Shown here: piece after piece, positions 19,930 through 28,980 of the stretch
How positions within the stretch are numbered: position 1 is the first letter of the stretch
Layout: every line of letters begins with the position of its first letter
Assembly: GCF_002813455.1 (NCBI RefSeq)
Contig: NZ_PHHE01000001.1
Coordinates: 2,976,001-3,040,000 of the forward strand
DNA length: 64,000 nt
Direction of reading: 5' to 3'
Source of the DNA: Pseudomonas baetica
GTDB taxonomy: Bacteria; Pseudomonadota; Gammaproteobacteria; Pseudomonadales; Pseudomonadaceae
Made by a program: the position numbers and the translations under genes
The notes under the pieces: model-generated
What the model saw: only the letters and a program-made list of their open reading frames with translations
What the model was told of the DNA's origin: nothing
The model's database searches: none

Positions 19930-21135
19930 CTACAGACTTGATTCAACGCCGTGACGCACGACGCGTTTGTCCAGATCACCGCCGAGCCAATAGGCCAGAT
20001 CCGCAGGACGATCGATATGCCAAGCGACAAAGTCCGCGACCTTGCCGACTTCCAGCGAACCGTGGGTGTCAGCCATGCCCAGCGCCTGCGCGGCATGAAT
20101 GGTCGCGCCGGCCAGCGCCTCTTCCGGGGTCATGCGGAAACAGGTGCAGGCCATGTTCAACATCAGCCGCAACGACAAGGCCGGCGAGGTGCCGGGGTTG
20201 AGGTCGCTGGCGATGGCGATCTTCACCTTGTGCTTGCGCAGGGCGTCCATGGGCGGCAATTGGGTTTCACGCAGGAAGTAGAACGCCCCCGGCAGCAGCA
20301 CCGCGACGGTGTCGGATGCGGCCATGGCGATGGCGTCGGATTCGTCCATGAATTCCAGGTGATCGGCGGACAACGCGTGATACCGCGCAGCCAGGCTGGA
20401 GCCGTGCAGCGAGGACAATTGCTCGGCATGCAGCTTCACCGGCAGACCTAATTCTTTAGCGGTGATGAACACGCGCTCGACCTGCTCCGGCGAGAATGCC
20501 AGGTATTCGCAGAACGCATCCACGGCATCGACCAGACCCTCGGCGGCCAGGGCCGGGAGCATTTCGGCGCAGATGTGATCGATGTAAGCGTCGGCGCGAT
20601 CCTTGTATTCCGGCGGCAACGCGTGAGCGGCGAGACAGGTGCTGCGCACGCTGATCGGCAGCTCTTTGGCCAGGCGACGGATGACCCGAAGGATTTTGCG
20701 TTCGTTGGCCAGATCGAGACCATAGCCGGATTTCATTTCCACCGTGGTCACGCCATCGCGCATCAGGCTTTTCAGACGTTTGGCGGCGCTGGCGAACAGT
20801 TCGTCTTCGCTGGCTTCGCGAGTTGCGCGCACGGTGCTGGCGATGCCGCCGCCCTGCGCCGCGATCTCGGCATAGCTGACGCCTTGCAGACGCTTTTCGA
20901 ATTCGCCGCTGCGGTTGCCGCCGAACACCGTGTGGGTGTGGCAGTCGATCAGGCCCGGGGTGACCCACGCGCCTTGCAGGTCATTGACCGCCGGGTATTC
21001 GCCGGACGGCAGTTGATTACGCGGGCCGATCCACTCGACCAGCGCCCCGGACGTCACGATGGCCGCGTCCTCGATGATCGAGTAGACGCCTTGCGCCATG
21101 GTTGCGACGTGGCAGTGTTGCCAGAGGGTTTTCAT
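19930..21135 (-). CDS. hutI: Imidazolonepropionase
   Basis: Metal-dependent amidohydrolase of 401 residues; converts 4-imidazolone-5-propionate to N-formimino-L-glutamate, third step of histidine degradation. The metal site '[12 protein letters not shown]' is at about 62-73 (His66, His68), with the further family motifs '[18 protein letters not shown]' and '[15 protein letters not shown]'. Same strand as hutH and hutG; a REPIN separates it from hutH. Confidence 0.97.
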   Translation of the reverse strand: MKTLWQHCHVATMAQGVYSIIEDAAIVTSGALVEWIGPRNQLPSGEYPAVNDLQGAWVTPGLIDCHTHTVFGGNRSGEFEKRLQGVSYAEIAAQGGGIASTVRATREASEDELFASAAKRLKSLMRDGVTTVEMKSGYGLDLANERKILRVIRRLAKELPISVRSTCLAAHALPPEYKDRADAYIDHICAEMLPALAAEGLVDAVDAFCEYLAFSPEQVERVFITAKELGLPVKLHAEQLSSLHGSSLAARYHALSADHLEFMDESDAIAMAASDTVAVLLPGAFYFLRETQLPPMDALRKHKVKIAIASDLNPGTSPALSLRLMLNMACTCFRMTPEEALAGATIHAAQALGMADTHGSLEVGKVADFVAWHIDRPADLAYWLGGDLDKRVVRHGVESSL

Positions 21136-21163
21136 CCCAAGTCCTCGTCTTGTTCAAAATCGA

Positions 21164-21229
21164 TTCGCGAGCAAGCCCGCTCCCACAGGGGGACGCATTC
21201 CAACTGTGGGAGCGGGCTTGCTCGCGAAG
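21164..21229. repeat. REPIN-like REP pair, short spacer
   Basis: Both arms of the GGGCTTG subtype, spacer of about 25 bases with 'GGACGCATTCCAACT', the inverse of the 'GGAATGC' spacer seen at 11588 and 24447. Located between hutH and hutI within the operon. Confidence 0.9.
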
Positions 21230-21235
21230 AGTCCA

Positions 21236-22768
21236 TCACAGGCTAGGCAGCAGGTTCGCCGGAACCAGCTCGGTCAGGCAGCGCGAAGCTAACAACTCGG
21301 TCGCTGCATTGATGTCCGGCGCAAAGAACCGGTCCTTCTCATAGAACGGCACTTCCTGACGCAGAATCGCCCGGGCCTTTTCCAGCTTCGCCGAGGTTTT
21401 CAGGCCGTTACGCAGATCCAGCCCCTGCACCGCCGCCAGCCACTCCACCGCGAGAATCCCGCGCGTGTTCTCGGCCATTTCCCACAGGCGCTTGCCGGCC
21501 GCCGGGGCCATCGACACATGATCTTCCTGGTTGGCCGAAGTCGGCAGGCTGTCCACCGAATGCGGATGGGACAGTGCCTTGTTTTCGCTGGCCAGTGCCG
21601 CCGCAGTCACTTGGGCGATCATGAAGCCGGAGTTGACCCCGCCATTAGCCACCAGGAACGGCGGCAGTTGCGACATGTGCTTGTCCATCATCAGCGAGAT
21701 GCGGCGCTCGCTCAGCGAACCGATTTCGGCGATGGCCAGGGCCATGTTGTCAGCAGCCATGGCCACCGGTTCGGCGTGGAAGTTGCCGCCGGAAATCACA
21801 TCGCCTTCAGCGGCAAACACCAGCGGATTGTCGGAAACGGCGTTGGCTTCAACCGCCAGCACTTCAGCAGCCTGACGAAACTGCGTCAGGCACGCGCCCA
21901 TGACTTGCGGCTGGCAACGCAGCGAGTACGGGTCTTGAACCTTCTCGCAGTTCTGGTGCGAATCGGAGACTTCGCTGCGCTCACCAAGCAGGTCACGGTA
22001 AGCGGCAGCCGCGTCGATCTGGCCTTTCTGGCCGCGAGCGGCGTGAATACGCGCGTCGAACGGCGAGCGCGAGCCCAATACCGCTTCAACCGTCAGACCA
22101 CCCAGTGCAATGGCGCCTGCGAACAGATCTTCGCCTTCGAACAGGCCACGCAGCGCGAACGCAGTAGAAACCTGAGTGCCGTTGAGCAGCGCCAGACCTT
22201 CTTTGGCCGCGAGCGTCAGCGGCGTCAGACCGGCGACTTTCAGTGCCTCGGTGGCTTCCATCCACTCGCCCTTGTAGCGCGCCTTGCCCTCGCCCAGCAG
22301 CACCAACGACATGTGCGCCAGCGGCGCGAGGTCGCCAGAAGCACCCACCGAACCTTTCAGCGGAATGTGCGGGTAGACCTCGGCATTGATCAGCGCGATC
22401 AGCGCGTCGATTACCACACGGCGGATGCCGGAGAAACCACGGCTGAGGCTGTTGACCTTAAGCACCATGATCAGCCGCACCAAGTCATCGCTGATCGGCA
22501 CGCCGACGCCGGCGGCGTGGGACAGCACCAGCGAGCGCTGCAGATTTTCCAGGTCTTCGCTGGCGATGCGGGTCGAGGCCAGCAGGCCGAAACCGGTGTT
22601 GATGCCGTAGGCGGTGCGGTTCTCGGCGAGGATCTGCTCGACGCAGGCGACGCTGGCTTCGATCTGCTGCGATGCGCTGTTGTCGAGCGTCAGCTTGACC
22701 GGGTTCTGGTAGACGTCACGCAGTTGGGCCAGGCTCAGTTGGCCGGGAATCAGGTTCAGCGCAGTCAT
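21236..22768 (-). CDS. hutH: Histidine ammonia-lyase (MIO-containing, catalytic)
   Basis: First enzyme of histidine degradation: removes ammonia from L-histidine to give urocanate. 510 residues. The Ala-Ser-Gly triad that cyclises to the MIO cofactor is present as '[15 protein letters not shown]' (Ala143-Ser144-Gly145). Other active-site segments are intact: '[10 protein letters not shown]' (Tyr54), '[10 protein letters not shown]', '[14 protein letters not shown]' in the form VQDPYSLRC, and 'QEDHVSM'. This is therefore the catalytically competent copy, unlike its neighbour at 22887. Member of the hutU-hutG unit. Confidence 0.97.
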   Translation of the reverse strand: MTALNLIPGQLSLAQLRDVYQNPVKLTLDNSASQQIEASVACVEQILAENRTAYGINTGFGLLASTRIASEDLENLQRSLVLSHAAGVGVPISDDLVRLIMVLKVNSLSRGFSGIRRVVIDALIALINAEVYPHIPLKGSVGASGDLAPLAHMSLVLLGEGKARYKGEWMEATEALKVAGLTPLTLAAKEGLALLNGTQVSTAFALRGLFEGEDLFAGAIALGGLTVEAVLGSRSPFDARIHAARGQKGQIDAAAAYRDLLGERSEVSDSHQNCEKVQDPYSLRCQPQVMGACLTQFRQAAEVLAVEANAVSDNPLVFAAEGDVISGGNFHAEPVAMAADNMALAIAEIGSLSERRISLMMDKHMSQLPPFLVANGGVNSGFMIAQVTAAALASENKALSHPHSVDSLPTSANQEDHVSMAPAAGKRLWEMAENTRGILAVEWLAAVQGLDLRNGLKTSAKLEKARAILRQEVPFYEKDRFFAPDINAATELLASRCLTELVPANLLPSL

Positions 22769-22886
22769 TAAAAATGCTCCTTTTGAGAGTTTGTTATTAA
22801 CTACCAGTCGCTCCGGAGCATTCCGTTATCCGTCGCCTCTCGCCTTCTGAGCGATCCGCGCCTTGGCACGCTGGTATGGGTATTGG

Positions 22887-24410
22887 TCAGTGCAGATTCG
22901 GTAAAACGTTGTACAGCGAATTCGGGTCTTGCAACACGCTCGCGGCGGCGGCGATATCCGGCGCCAGCCAGCGATCCTGGCCGTAGGCCGGGACCTTTTC
23001 GCGCAGCAGTCGCCACGACCGGTCAGTGCCCGCGCCAAAGCGCTGTTCCTTGAGGAACTCAAAGGCCTGCGCCGCCAACAGATATTCGATGGCAAGGATC
23101 TGCGTGCAGTTTTCCAGCGCGCGATGCAGCTTCAGCGCAGCGCTGGTGCCCATGCTCAGATGGTCTTCCTGCAACCCGGAAGTGACGTAGTTGTCGAGCA
23201 CCGCCGGTTGCGCCAATTGGCGGTTTTCCGCACACAGCGACGCGGCGACGTATTGCACGATCATCATCCCGGAGTTCACCCCCGGATTGGCCACCAGAAA
23301 CGCCGGCAGACCGCTGACATGCGGGTTGACCAGACGATCGAGACGACGCTCGGCAATCGAGCCGATTTCCGCCATGGCAATCGCCAACAAATCCGCCGCC
23401 ATCGCCACCGACTGACCGTGCGGGTTGGCCTGCGACATGACCCGGAAATTATCCGGCGTGCCCAACAGTAGCGGGTTATCGGTGCAGCCATTGAGTTCGG
23501 CTTCGACTTGTTTGATTGCATGCTCCAGTTGATCGCGCGCAGCGCCATGCACCTGCGGGATCGAGCGAATGCTCAGCGCATCCTGAGTGCGGATGCCCTT
23601 GCTCGAAGCAATCACTTCACTGCCATCGAGCAACGCACGCAGATTGACCCCAACTTGCTGCATGCCCGGATGCGGTTTCAACGCGATGATCTCGGCGTCG
23701 AACGCATCGATCTGACCGCGCTGGGCTTCAAAACTCATGGCGCCAATGACATCGGCCCATTGCAGCAGACGTGTGGCATCAGCGATGGCCAGACAGCTGA
23801 GGCCGGTCATGCACGGCGTGCCGTTGACCAGGCACAAACCATCCTTCGCGCCGAGTTGCACCGCTTGCAGGCCCTCTTCAGCCAAGGCCTGTTGCGCAGA
23901 AACGATCTGCCCGCGATAGCTGACATTACCCACGCCGAGCAGCGCGATGCCGATGTGCGCCATGTGCGTCAGGTAGCCCACCGAGCCTTGCGACGGCACT
24001 TGTGGAGTGATGCCGCGATTGAGCAACGCCAGCAGCCCTTCGACAACCCGACGATGGAGGCCGGACTTGCCATGGCTGTAGTTGTGGATCGCGGCGCAGA
24101 TGATCGCGCGGGTCTGTTCGTCGGGCAGTGCCGGACCGACGCCGCAGGCGTGGCTGAGCAAGGTGTTGCGCGAGAGCTGGCTGAGTTGTTCATCTTTAAG
24201 CGAAACGTTGGACAACCCGCCCAGACCGGTATTGACGCCATAGGCGCGCTCGCCGCTGACGACAATGCGCTGGACAATGGCCTGGGCGTTTTCGATGCGC
24301 GCCCAGGTGTCGCTCGACAGCTCCAGTTGCGCGCCGTGACGGGCAACGGCGACCACGTACTGCCAACGCAGAGGGCTGCCGGTGATAACGATTTTTTCAG
24401 CCTGGGACAT
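22887..24410 (-). CDS. HutH-family protein lacking the MIO triad
   Basis: Protein of 507 residues clearly of the histidine/aromatic ammonia-lyase family ('RAYGVNTGLGG', 'LVNGTPCMTG', 'SIPQVHGAARDQ', 'GLQEDHLSM'), but where the family has [15 protein letters not shown] it reads 'GSVGYLTHMAHIG' (about 142-154), with the Ala-Ser-Gly missing. The conserved Tyr of 'QDxYSLR' is also replaced ('QDALSIRS'). It thus cannot form MIO in the known way. The frame is intact over the full length, with codon use like its neighbours, arguing against a decayed gene. It sits between hutV and hutH. P. fluorescens SBW25 is known to carry two hutH genes with one sufficient for growth on histidine; this is probably the other. 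Role unknown. Confidence 0.9.
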   Translation of the reverse strand: MSQAEKIVITGSPLRWQYVVAVARHGAQLELSSDTWARIENAQAIVQRIVVSGERAYGVNTGLGGLSNVSLKDEQLSQLSRNTLLSHACGVGPALPDEQTRAIICAAIHNYSHGKSGLHRRVVEGLLALLNRGITPQVPSQGSVGYLTHMAHIGIALLGVGNVSYRGQIVSAQQALAEEGLQAVQLGAKDGLCLVNGTPCMTGLSCLAIADATRLLQWADVIGAMSFEAQRGQIDAFDAEIIALKPHPGMQQVGVNLRALLDGSEVIASSKGIRTQDALSIRSIPQVHGAARDQLEHAIKQVEAELNGCTDNPLLLGTPDNFRVMSQANPHGQSVAMAADLLAIAMAEIGSIAERRLDRLVNPHVSGLPAFLVANPGVNSGMMIVQYVAASLCAENRQLAQPAVLDNYVTSGLQEDHLSMGTSAALKLHRALENCTQILAIEYLLAAQAFEFLKEQRFGAGTDRSWRLLREKVPAYGQDRWLAPDIAAAASVLQDPNSLYNVLPNLH

Positions 24411-24446
24411 CTAAAACCTCAACCGTAATATTGATGCAGCTTCACC

Positions 24447-24524
24447 GGCGCCTTCGCGAGCAAGCCCGCTCCCACATTTGGAATGCGTACCCCCTGTGGG
24501 AGCGAGCCTGCTCGCGAAGGCGCC
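24447..24524. repeat. REPIN-like REP pair, hybrid arms
   Basis: Left arm is of the GGGCTTG subtype, right arm of the GAGCCTG subtype, with a short spacer 'GGAATGCGTACCCCC'. The pairing extends outward (GGCGCCTTCGCGAG / CTCGCGAAGGCGCC). Lies between hutV and the MIO-less hutH-like gene. Confidence 0.9.
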
Positions 24525-24546
24525 GGCCCAGCCAACACAAAACTGC

Positions 24547-25377
24547 CTAAACCACCGCCGCCCGCCGCTGCACGAACCGGTCGACATACTCATCCGCCGG
24601 CGAATGCAGGATCTCTCTTGGCGTGCCGACCTGGATCAGGCGGCCGTCCTTGAGAATCGCAATGCGATTGCCGATACGCACGGCCTCGTCGAGGTCGTGG
24701 GTGATGAAGACGATGGTCTTGTGCAGGGTCTTTTGCAGCTCCAGCAACTGGTCCTGCATCTCGGCGCGGATCAACGGGTCGAGGGCGCTGAACGCTTCGT
24801 CCATGAGGATGATGTCGGTGTCCGCCGCCAATGCACGGGCCAGGCCGACACGCTGACGCATGCCGCCGGACAGCTGATGCGGGTATTTGTTTTCGTAGCC
24901 CTTGAGGCCCACGGTGTTGATCCAGTGCAGCGCGCGTTCGTTGCACATCTGCTTGCTCTCGCCGCGCACTTTCAAGCCGTAGGCGACGTTGTCGAGGACG
25001 GTCTTGTGCGGCAGCAGGCCGAAGCTCTGGAACACCATACTGATCTTGTGCCGGCGAAATTCGCGCAGGGCGTCCATGTCGTATTGCAGGATGTCCACGC
25101 CGTCGACCAGGATCGCGCCGCTGGTCGGGTCGATCAGGCGATTGAAGTGGCGTACCAGCGTCGACTTGCCAGAGCCAGACAGGCCCATGATCACGAAGAT
25201 CTCGCCGGTGCCGATGCTCAGCGACAAGTCGTTGACCCCGACCACACAACCGGTTTCGTTCAGCACCTGATCCTTGGTCTTGCCCTGGCCAACCATGGCC
25301 AAGGCATCCTTGGCGCGGTTGCCGAAAATCTTGAAGACGTTTTTGACTTCGATCTTGCTCACGGTTGCGTTGTTCAT
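24547..25377 (-). CDS. hutV: Histidine ABC transporter ATP-binding protein HutV (ProV-like)
   Basis: ATPase of 276 residues of the glycine-betaine/proline (ProV/OpuAA) class, which powers the HutXWV importer. Walker A 'VIMGLSGSGKSTLVRHFNRL', signature 'QLSGGMRQRVGLARALA', Walker B 'DIILMDEAFSALDPLIR' and His switch 'VFITHDLDEAV' are all present; it lacks the C-terminal CBS pair of ProV. It overlaps hutW by 4 bp. The histidine assignment comes from the hut context and from the described HutXWV system of Sinorhizobium. Confidence 0.9.
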   Translation of the reverse strand: MNNATVSKIEVKNVFKIFGNRAKDALAMVGQGKTKDQVLNETGCVVGVNDLSLSIGTGEIFVIMGLSGSGKSTLVRHFNRLIDPTSGAILVDGVDILQYDMDALREFRRHKISMVFQSFGLLPHKTVLDNVAYGLKVRGESKQMCNERALHWINTVGLKGYENKYPHQLSGGMRQRVGLARALAADTDIILMDEAFSALDPLIRAEMQDQLLELQKTLHKTIVFITHDLDEAVRIGNRIAILKDGRLIQVGTPREILHSPADEYVDRFVQRRAAVV

Positions 25378-26225
25378 TTGCTCACCTCATGCCGTGGCCG
25401 ACCGTACGCCTGAGTGATGCGGTCGATGACCACTGCGAGAATCACGATCGCCAGACCGGCCTCAAGACCCCGTCCGACGTTGAGGGTCTGAATCCCCACC
25501 AGTACGTCTTCACCCAGGCCACGGGCGCCGATCATCGAGGCGATCACCACCATCGACAGGGCCATCATGGTCGTCTGGTTGATCCCGGCCATGATGCTCG
25601 GCAGGGCCAGCGGCAGTTGCACGCCGAACAGCTGCTGCCAGCGGTTGGCACCGAAGGCGTTGATCGCTTCCATCACTTCGCCGTCGACCTGGCGAATACC
25701 CAGATCTGTCAGGCGGATCAGCGGTGGCGCGGCGTAGATAACCGTGGCGAAAATCGCCGGCACCTTGCCCAGGCCGAACAGCATCAGCACCGGGATCAGG
25801 TACACGAAACTCGGCATGGTCTGCATGATGTCGAGCAGCGGCATCAGCACCGAACGCAGGCGATTGCTGCGCGCCGAGAGAATCCCCAGCGGGATGCCGA
25901 TCAGCACCGAAATGATCGTCGCGACCATCATCAGCGCCAGGGTTTGCATGAGTTTGTCCCACAAGCCAACGGCGCCGACGAGGAACAGCAGACCGACGAT
26001 GACTGCCGTGGTCACGACTTTGCGCGTGGCGTGCCAGGCAACCACACCAACGATGGCCAGCATCAACCACCACGGCGCCGCACGCAGCAGGCCTTCGAGG
26101 TTGACGATGGCCCAGAGCAGGGTGTCGGAAATGTGGCGGAACACATCACCGTAGTTGGTGACCAGCGAATCGACCCAACCGTTGACCCAGTCGGCGATGG
26201 AAAAGGTAAAGCTTTCGGGAAACAT
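25374..26225 (-). CDS. hutW: Histidine ABC transporter permease HutW (ProW-like)
   Basis: Membrane permease of 283 residues of the ProW/OpuAB family. An N-terminal segment 'FPESFTFSIADWVNGWVDSL' precedes the membrane domain with 'MQTMPSFVYLIPVLMLFGLG' and the EAA loop 'VMEAINAFGANRWQQLFGVQ'. Start ATG 26225; the end overlaps hutV. A perfect hairpin lies between it and hutX. Confidence 0.9.
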   Translation of the reverse strand: MFPESFTFSIADWVNGWVDSLVTNYGDVFRHISDTLLWAIVNLEGLLRAAPWWLMLAIVGVVAWHATRKVVTTAVIVGLLFLVGAVGLWDKLMQTLALMMVATIISVLIGIPLGILSARSNRLRSVLMPLLDIMQTMPSFVYLIPVLMLFGLGKVPAIFATVIYAAPPLIRLTDLGIRQVDGEVMEAINAFGANRWQQLFGVQLPLALPSIMAGINQTTMMALSMVVIASMIGARGLGEDVLVGIQTLNVGRGLEAGLAIVILAVVIDRITQAYGRPRHEVSK

Positions 26226-26260
26226 AAGAGACTCTCAATCAAGGGGTTGCGATCAAGCGT

Positions 26261-26284
26261 CCGGCTGCCGTGGCCGGCAGCCGG
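26261..26284. other. Perfect intercistronic hairpin between hutX and hutW
   Basis: CCGGCTGCCG-TGGC-CGGCAGCCGG, a 10-bp perfect stem with a 4-base loop and no T-run after it on the minus strand. The position directly after a binding-protein gene suggests a transcript-stability or attenuating structure, not a full terminator. Confidence 0.75.
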
Positions 26285-26295
26285 AGAAACTCGAC

Positions 26296-27264
26296 CTACA
26301 AGGCCGCGTCGATCTTTTTGGCTGCGTCTTCGCTCACCCATGCGTGCCAGACTTCAGGATGTTCCTTGAGGAAGATTTTCGCCAGTTTTGGCGACTCGAT
26401 ACGTTCCTTGGCCATGCGCCCCAGATTCTGGTTCAGCAGGTCGATCGGCAGGTTGACCTTTTCCAGTACGGCGACCAGCTCCGGGGCCTGCTCGTGGAAG
26501 GTCTTGGACAGGCCGACCTTGATCGTCACGGTCTTGTCGACGCCCGGTTTTTCTTCGAGTTTGACCAGATCGACCTGGCCCATCAGCGGGGTTGGCGACC
26601 AGTAGTAGAACAGGATCGGCTCGCCACGCTTGTAGCTCGACAATACCGCCGCATCCAGCGCCGGGCCGGTGCCCGGACGGAAGTTGGTGTAGCTGCTTTC
26701 CAGGCCGTAGCTTTTGAGCATTTCGCTGTTGTCCAGCTCGCAGGTCCAGCCGGCCGGGCAATTGTAGAAACGACCCTTGGAGGGCTCTTCGGCGTCCTTG
26801 AACACGGCAGAGTACTTGGCCAGATCAGCGATGTTTTTCAGATCCGGGGCTTTCGGTTCAAGCTTGCGCTTGGCGTCGCCTTCGATCACGTAACGCGGCA
26901 CGTACCAGCCTTCAACCGCGCCGACGACCGGAGCGCCGACACCGACGACCTTGCCGGCCTTCTCGGCCTTGTTCCAGACCTCGCTGCGGCCAACCCACTC
27001 TTCGGCGAACACTTGAATGTCGTTGCTGCTCAGGGCGTTTTCCATGGTGATGGAGTTGCCCGGCAGGCTGTCGGTCTTGCAGTCATAACCTTTTTCCAGC
27101 ACCACTTGCAGCACGTCGGTCAGCAACATGCCGCTTTCCCAGTTCAGACCGGCGAATTTCACCGGTTTGCCCGATTCGCACCAGCCGGCGGCTTGAGTTG
27201 CGCCAGCGCTGGCCAACAGGCCCATGGACAGCAATGTAGTCAGCAGGGTCTTGTTCGATTTCAT
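26296..27264 (-). CDS. hutX: Histidine ABC transporter substrate-binding protein HutX (ProX-like)
   Basis: Periplasmic binding protein of 322 residues (OpuAC/ProX family). Signal peptide MKSNKTLLTTLLSMGLLASA ending 'ATQAA|GWCESG'. The start at 27264 is chosen over the upstream open frame because it gives this signal sequence. Visible family motifs include 'LNWESGMLLTDVLQVVLEKG', 'IQVFAEEWVGRS' and 'LFYYWSPTPLMG' (aromatic ligand box). First gene of hutXWV, downstream of the NCS1 permease gene. Confidence 0.9.
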   Translation of the reverse strand: MKSNKTLLTTLLSMGLLASAGATQAAGWCESGKPVKFAGLNWESGMLLTDVLQVVLEKGYDCKTDSLPGNSITMENALSSNDIQVFAEEWVGRSEVWNKAEKAGKVVGVGAPVVGAVEGWYVPRYVIEGDAKRKLEPKAPDLKNIADLAKYSAVFKDAEEPSKGRFYNCPAGWTCELDNSEMLKSYGLESSYTNFRPGTGPALDAAVLSSYKRGEPILFYYWSPTPLMGQVDLVKLEEKPGVDKTVTIKVGLSKTFHEQAPELVAVLEKVNLPIDLLNQNLGRMAKERIESPKLAKIFLKEHPEVWHAWVSEDAAKKIDAAL

Positions 27265-27333
27265 TGTTGCGACGCTCCTAATCATGAATTGGCTTACGGC
27301 AGTCAAGAGGCATCCAGCCCTGTCCACGTCCAA

Positions 27334-28806
27334 TCAGGCCTGCGCCGCAGCGCGAGTGGCCCCACTTGTTTTAGGTTGTACAACGCTGTCCTGCCCGACC
27401 GGCAGAATCAGTTGATCGGGCACTGGGCTGTGCCATTTTTTGGCGCACACGTAATACACGGCGGCGGGCAGCACCAGACCGATGATCCAGGAGATATCCA
27501 CATCACCGAGGGCCGCTACCAGGGAACCGGTGTAGAACTTGGTGGAGATGAACGGCAACTGCACCAGCACCCCGAAGACATAGACGCTGATACCGAGCAT
27601 GTTCCAGCGGCCATAGCGACCGTTCGGATTGGCTAGCGCCGGCACGTCATAGCGCTCGCGGGTGATGCAGTAGTAGTCAACCAGATTGATCGCGCTCCAC
27701 GGTGTGAAGAAGGCGAGCAGGAACAGGATGAAAGACTTGAACGCACCGAGGAACGAGTGCTGGCCGAGCAGCGCGATCAGCGTCGCCGCGCCGACGATCA
27801 CCAGCACGAAGACCAGACGCTGCATGCGCGAGACCTGCAGATGACCTTTGAAACCGCTGATGATGGTGGCGATGCACATGAAGCTGCCGTAGGAGTTCAG
27901 CGTCGAGATGGTCACCTTGCCGAATGCGATGCTGAAGTACAGCAGCGCAGCGGTGGCACCGGTTCCGCCCAGACCGACGATGTAGGCCACTTCGTGGCCG
28001 GCGAACTGGCCGTTGGCTGAAGCGGCAGCAAACACACCGAGGATCATCGCCACTTGGGCGCCAATCACCGATCCGGCGCCCGCGGCGAAAAAGGTTTTCA
28101 GCGCCGACGTCTTGCTCGGCAGGTAGCGCGAGTAGTCAGCCACGTAAGGGCCGAAAGCGATCTGCCAAGAGGCCGCAAGCGATACCGCCAGCAGGAAGCT
28201 GCTCCAGCTGAAATGGCGGATTTGCAGGAGTGCGCCGACGTCGGTCTGGCTCATCAGACGCCAAAACAGGAAAACGAAGGCAATCACGCCAATGACGCTG
28301 GCGACGCGGCCAATCCAGTGGATGACCCGATAACCCATCACGGTGACCAGCACGATGACACTGGCGAAAATCAGAATCCCGATGCTGTCGCTGACGCCAA
28401 ACAACTGGCCCAGCGCCTGGCCGGAAAGCACCGTGCCCGTTGCGGTGAAGCCCAGGTACATCAGGCACACCAACACGATCGGGATGGCTGCGCCATAAAC
28501 GCCGAACTGCACGCGGCTGGAAATCATCTGCGGCAGACCCAGTTTCGGCCCTTGCGCCGCATGCAGCGCCATCACGCCGCCGCCCAGCAGTTGACCGATC
28601 AACAGACCGATCAACGACCAGAACACATCACCGCCCAGCACCACGGCCAATGCCCCGGTGACAATCGCGGTGATTTGCAGGTTGGCACCCATCCACAAGG
28701 TGAATTGGCTGAACAGACGACCGTGTCTTTCCGCTTCCGGGATGTAGTCGATCGAACGCCTTTCGATCAACGGTTTGTTGCCTGCACGATCGGGACTGAC
28801 AGCCAT
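27334..28806 (-). CDS. NCS1-family permease, probable urocanate or histidine transporter
   Basis: Integral membrane protein of 490 residues of the purine-cytosine permease (CodB/NCS1) family, with about 12 hydrophobic segments. N-terminal 'RSIDYIPEAERHGRLFSQFT' and 'FTLWMGANLQITAIVTGAL' are typical, as is 'FGPYVADYSRYLP' in the middle. Position right after hutU in the same unit, as in P. fluorescens hut loci where a CodB-like protein was linked to urocanate uptake, supports that substrate. The ATG at 28806 is preceded by an AGAGG site. Confidence 0.88.
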   Translation of the reverse strand: MAVSPDRAGNKPLIERRSIDYIPEAERHGRLFSQFTLWMGANLQITAIVTGALAVVLGGDVFWSLIGLLIGQLLGGGVMALHAAQGPKLGLPQMISSRVQFGVYGAAIPIVLVCLMYLGFTATGTVLSGQALGQLFGVSDSIGILIFASVIVLVTVMGYRVIHWIGRVASVIGVIAFVFLFWRLMSQTDVGALLQIRHFSWSSFLLAVSLAASWQIAFGPYVADYSRYLPSKTSALKTFFAAGAGSVIGAQVAMILGVFAAASANGQFAGHEVAYIVGLGGTGATAALLYFSIAFGKVTISTLNSYGSFMCIATIISGFKGHLQVSRMQRLVFVLVIVGAATLIALLGQHSFLGAFKSFILFLLAFFTPWSAINLVDYYCITRERYDVPALANPNGRYGRWNMLGISVYVFGVLVQLPFISTKFYTGSLVAALGDVDISWIIGLVLPAAVYYVCAKKWHSPVPDQLILPVGQDSVVQPKTSGATRAAAQA

Positions 28807-28866
28807 GGTTCAACCTCTGTGGATTGTTATTCGAGTTCACTGAGCGTCTTGCGTGGGTTGCTTTTG

Positions 28867-28954
28867 GTGGGAGCGGGCTTGCTCGCGAAGTGGTCGGCAC
28901 ATTCGAAACATGTGCTGATTGATCCAGCGCGTTCGTGAGCAAGCCCACTCCCAC
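28867..28954. repeat. REPIN-like REP pair (diverged right arm)
   Basis: Left arm GTGGGAGCGGGCTTGCTCGC, right arm GTTCGTGAGCAAGCCCACTC with two base changes. Spacer with 'GGTCGGCACATTCGAAACATGTGCTGATTGATC'. Between hutU and the NCS1 gene. Confidence 0.85.
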
Positions 28955-28980
28955 CCAAAGCATTTCCCACAGAGTTGCGT

